DNA from: Casuarina equisetifolia
Taxonomy: Eukaryota > Streptophyta > Magnoliopsida > Fagales > Casuarinaceae
Direction of reading: 5' to 3'
Assembly (NCBI GenBank): GCA_028551475.1
Contig: CM052355.1
Span: 20,735,580-20,799,579 of the forward strand
Length of the DNA stretch: 64,000 bases
In this document: positions 60,972 through 64,000 of the stretch, one piece after another
Numbering within the stretch: the first letter of the stretch is position 1
How the letters are laid out: every line of letters begins with the position of its first letter
Notes under the pieces: model-generated
The model's database searches: none
The model's input: only the letters and a program-made list of their open reading frames with translations
Told to the model about the DNA's origin: nothing
Made by a program: the position numbers and the translations under genes

Positions 60972-62790
60972 GCTTTTGACAAAGGTTTAGCTATTACAGG
61001 GTTTAATAAATCTCCTTTATTTGATGGCATTAATTTTAGGCATTGGAAACAATTAATGCAAGTCTTTGTAATGGGCTAAGATCCAAAAGCTTGGCAAGTA
61101 ATCAGGAAGGGTATTACATTACCCATGATTGATGAGTGGACTAAAAATGAAGCTAAAGTAATGGGGTTAAATGCTAAGTCCATGAATATGATCTATAATG
61201 GTCTTAAAGCACATGAGTCTAATAAAGTGTCTTCTTGCCTCACTGGTAAAGAGATTTAGGATAAATTAGAAGTCATCTATGAAGGAACCAAAAAGGTAAA
61301 GTCCTCTAAAGTCACAATGCTTACACATGACTATGAATTGTTTATTATGAAAGATTCTAAAACTATTAGTGACATGTTTGGTATATTCACCAAGATTATC
61401 TCTAAACTTAAGTTGTTAGGAAAAACTTACACAAATGAGGAGATGGTAAGAAAGATATTAGTATCCCTACCCAAAAGTTGGGATCCTAAGAAGATGGCCA
61501 TAGAAGAGGCTCATGACCTATATGTGCTGACCTTAGATGACTTACTAGGCTCTCTTAAAACTCATGAAATGCAACTTATGAGAAGAGAGAAAGAGAAAGA
61601 AAATAGAAGATCATTTGCACTTAAAGTGGAAGTTGAAAAGGTTAAAGAGGAGGAATTTGAAAATGATGAAATAGCTCTTATAGCTAGAAGATTTAGAAAA
61701 TTTCTAAGAAGAGGATTAAATGAAAATATAGGGAAAACTAGGAGAAAAGAATCTAATGAACCTAGGGAAAATGTATGCTATGAATGTAAAAAACCAAGAC
61801 ACATCAAGATTGATTGTCCGGTGATCAAGAAGAGGAATAGCAAGAACAAAAAGAAAGCTATGATTGTTGCCTGGGATGATGAAAACTCCTCATCTGATGA
61901 AGAAACTCAAGAAGAAGTTGCACACCTATGCCTAACTACAACAACAACTCTTGAGGAAGACACTAATGAGCTAAATGATTCTGAACTATTTCTTCATATA
62001 AACACTATTTTAGAAACTGCATTTTTTGATCTAGTTGAGTATACAAATAGACTAAAAGATAAGTACAAAAAGTTGAAAGCAAAAAATAAATCTAAAAAAC
62101 AAAAAATGATGACTTTTGTACATGCTAATCAAAATATTTTAACAAATGTACATAATACAAAGCATAGAAACTGTAACATGTAAAGATGAAGCTGAACGAA
62201 AAAATACTTCAATTTCAATACATGATAACATCAGTATTCCTGCTAATGCATATATGAAGTATGATGCTTGTATAAGTGATATGTATGAGAAATAAAATAA
62301 ATATGAATACATGAACATAGAAATAAAAACTTTCTGTGATAACAATGCATGTTCTAATGTTGAAATACATGTTGAAAATAACTCATGTGTGTGTTGAAAA
62401 TCTTAAAAGTAAAGTCCTTGAGCTAGAAAAAGAAAATGGTGATTTGAAGTCAAAACTTGATGCAACTAATCTGCTATTAAAGAAATTCACAAAGGGTAGT
62501 GGCATGTTAGATAAGATTTTAAATTCTCAAAGAGATATATATGATAAAGCAAGACTAGGATATAAATTTAATGACAAATCAAAATCATTTACTCATTTCT
62601 TTAAAGAAAAAGAATGTTTAATTCTGCTACATAATGATAAATGTTCTTTTTGTAATTATATTGGTCATAGTTTTGATAAATGTCCCGTAAGACTTAGAAA
62701 GGCTTACAAAGTAAAGAAACTTTGGCTACCTAAGAATGACAAAAATCTAAGTCAAACTAACACTCATGGACCCAAAATAAAAAGGGTACC
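60972..62790 (+). mobile_element. gag region of the second Sirevirus-like element
   Basis: Gag starts near 60972 and carries SPLFDGINFRHWKQLM and a 288-residue open stretch at 61317-62183. The first zinc knuckle, CYECKKPRHIKIDCP, is near 61780 and is followed by an acidic DDENSSSDEETQEE stretch. KFTKGSGMLDKIL is near 62484 and a second knuckle, CSFCNYIGHSFDKCP, near 62644. Fossil, fairly well kept. Confidence 0.85.
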
Positions 62791-64000
62791 AAGCACTTCA
62801 AATTTGTTTCTACGAGTTATGAATGCACAAGTGAAAAACAAAAAGCTCAAAAACATGTGGATTATGGGCAGTGGCTGCTCTCGGTATATGACTGGGATGA
62901 AGGAGCTTTTCTTAACACTTGAGTTGAAAAATGGAGGTACGGTTTCTTTTAGAGATAACTCCAAAGGAAGAATAAAAGGAATAGGAACAATAGGTAATCC
63001 TAATACCCTACTTATATATGAGGTTTTGCTTATAGATGAGCTAAAATTTAATCTACTTAGCATAAGTCAACTATGTGATAAAGAATTCAAGATAAAATTT
63101 GGAAAAGAAAATTGTCTTGTTGAGCATGCTGAACATAAAATGAAGATTGTTGGAAATAGAAAAGACAACATCTATGTGCTTGATTTAAGTAAATTGAATG
63201 TTAAACAAACATGCTTGGTTGTAAATAAAAATGTTGATGCTTGGTTGTGGCATAGAAAGCTAAGACATGCAAGTCTAGGGTTAATAGAAAGATTGTATAA
63301 GCATAACCTAGTGAAAGGTCTTCCATCTCTAGAGTTTAACAATGATAGATTATGTGAAACATGCATTAAGGGTAAACATACACAAAGTAGCTTCAAATCA
63401 AAGCTTGTGGTGAGTACATCTAGACCATTAGAGATACTGCACATGGACCTTTTCGGTCCTATAAGAACAACAACATTAAATGGTAAATATTATGTCTTGT
63501 CATTATAGATGATTATTCTAGATTCACATGGACATATTTTCTTGCTAGAAAGGATGAGGCATTTGAGAAGTTTTCTAAATTTTGTAAAATGGTTCAAAAT
63601 GAAAAAGATCTTTCAATCATAAAAATAAGAACTGATAATGGTGGTGCATTTAAAAACCAACTTTTTGAAAAATTATGTTTAGGAAATGGCATTTTGCACA
63701 ACTCTTCAGCTCCTAGAACACCTCAACAAAATGGTGTTGTTAAAAGAAAAAATAAAACTCTTTAAGAAATGGCCAGGACCATGATGTGTGAATATAACCT
63801 TCCTAAACACTTTTGGGGAGAAGTTATAAATATAGCTTGCTATATTTCAAATCGTGCTATATTAAGACCGATTTTGAGAAAGACACCTTTTGAATTATTC
63901 TTTGAAAGAAAACCAAACATTTCATATTTTCATATTTTCATATTTTTGGCAATAAATGTTTTATTTTAAATCATGGAAAAGAATCACTTGGGAAATTTGA
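62791..64000 (+). mobile_element. Protease and integrase region of the second Sirevirus-like element
   Basis: Protease-like region near 62860 (MWIMGSGCSRYMTGM), gag-pre-integrase near 63240 (DAWLWHRKLRHASLG), and integrase from about 63420 (LHMDLFGPI, TPQQNGVV, EYNLPKHFWGEV) to the edge of the window. Reverse transcriptase and RNase H would lie beyond. Confidence 0.85.

Larger units (their letters stand above)
59209..64000 (+). mobile_element. Second Sirevirus-like Copia element, cut by the window edge
   Basis: The 5' LTR spans 59209-60907, followed by a primer-binding site at 60909-60928 (TTGGTATCGGAGCCAGGTTC), gag from about 60972, protease and most of integrase. The element runs out of the window. 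It is clearly related to the element at 31683 but has a differing LTR. It shows only about five visible breaks in the part present. Age cannot be judged without the 3' LTR. It entered the LINE fragment. Confidence 0.92.

Noticed and set aside
1-64000. tRNA and rRNA genes
   Set aside because: None were recognised by eye. Only tRNA-like pieces were found, in primer-binding sites and the SINE-like unit. A tRNA or rRNA scan was not possible here.

Overview
The window looks like repeat-filled intergenic DNA from a plant nuclear genome, most likely a eudicot. It is AT-rich, holds one intron-containing host gene, and carries several plant LTR-retrotransposon lineages (Athila-like Gypsy, chromovirus Gypsy, Sirevirus-like and other Copia), a LINE fragment, a probable tRNA-derived SINE and a probable foldback/MITE. 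Nothing suggests a bacterial or viral genome. The species cannot be named from the sequence alone.

Layout. 1-3.3 kb: antisense remains of a Copia gag and a Gypsy integrase/RNase H. 3.3-18.0 kb: an old plus-strand Athila-like element cut up by later insertions: two solo LTRs of its own family (5541-7134 antisense, 8064-9273 sense), an antisense gag-only Athila derivative (12741-about 16735) and a Copia-type LTR tail. 18.5-25.4 kb: an antisense chromovirus with two 543/544-bp LTRs and a chromodomain, split by a Sirevirus-like solo LTR (20162-21648). 25.4-31.7 kb: another solo LTR (25447-27153), then an antisense Gypsy RT/RNase H remnant split by a third solo LTR (27787-30447), which itself holds an Athila solo LTR. 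31683-40052: a structurally complete Sirevirus-like Copia element with an exact 5-bp target duplication.

40288-43037, minus strand: the only host protein gene seen, a six-exon oligopeptide transporter (OPT family). The six exons join in phase into 743 codons plus a stop. Its stop lies only 236 bp from the Sirevirus-like LTR. Its upstream region contains a G-box and a locally GC-richer repeated purine motif.

44369-50087: a complete antisense Copia element with 232-bp LTRs. 50.1-59.2 kb: non-coding DNA with a SINE-like unit, a foldback element, a Copia RT fragment, a directly duplicated segment carrying an Athila solo LTR, a tandem array of about 255-275-bp units, and a LINE reverse-transcriptase fragment. 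59209 to the window end: the 5' LTR, gag and first part of pol of a second Sirevirus-like element.

The main story is insertion history. Target-site duplications and nesting give a relative order of events, and five complete solo LTRs (plus two without clear TSDs) against two complete elements show strong removal by LTR-LTR recombination. No new enzymatic or defence system was found. The more unusual signals are a conserved AT-rich palindrome and a variable minisatellite inside the Sirevirus-like LTRs, a 70-bp Athila LTR tip inside an unrelated Copia element, and an LTR fragment flanked by 36-bp direct repeats.
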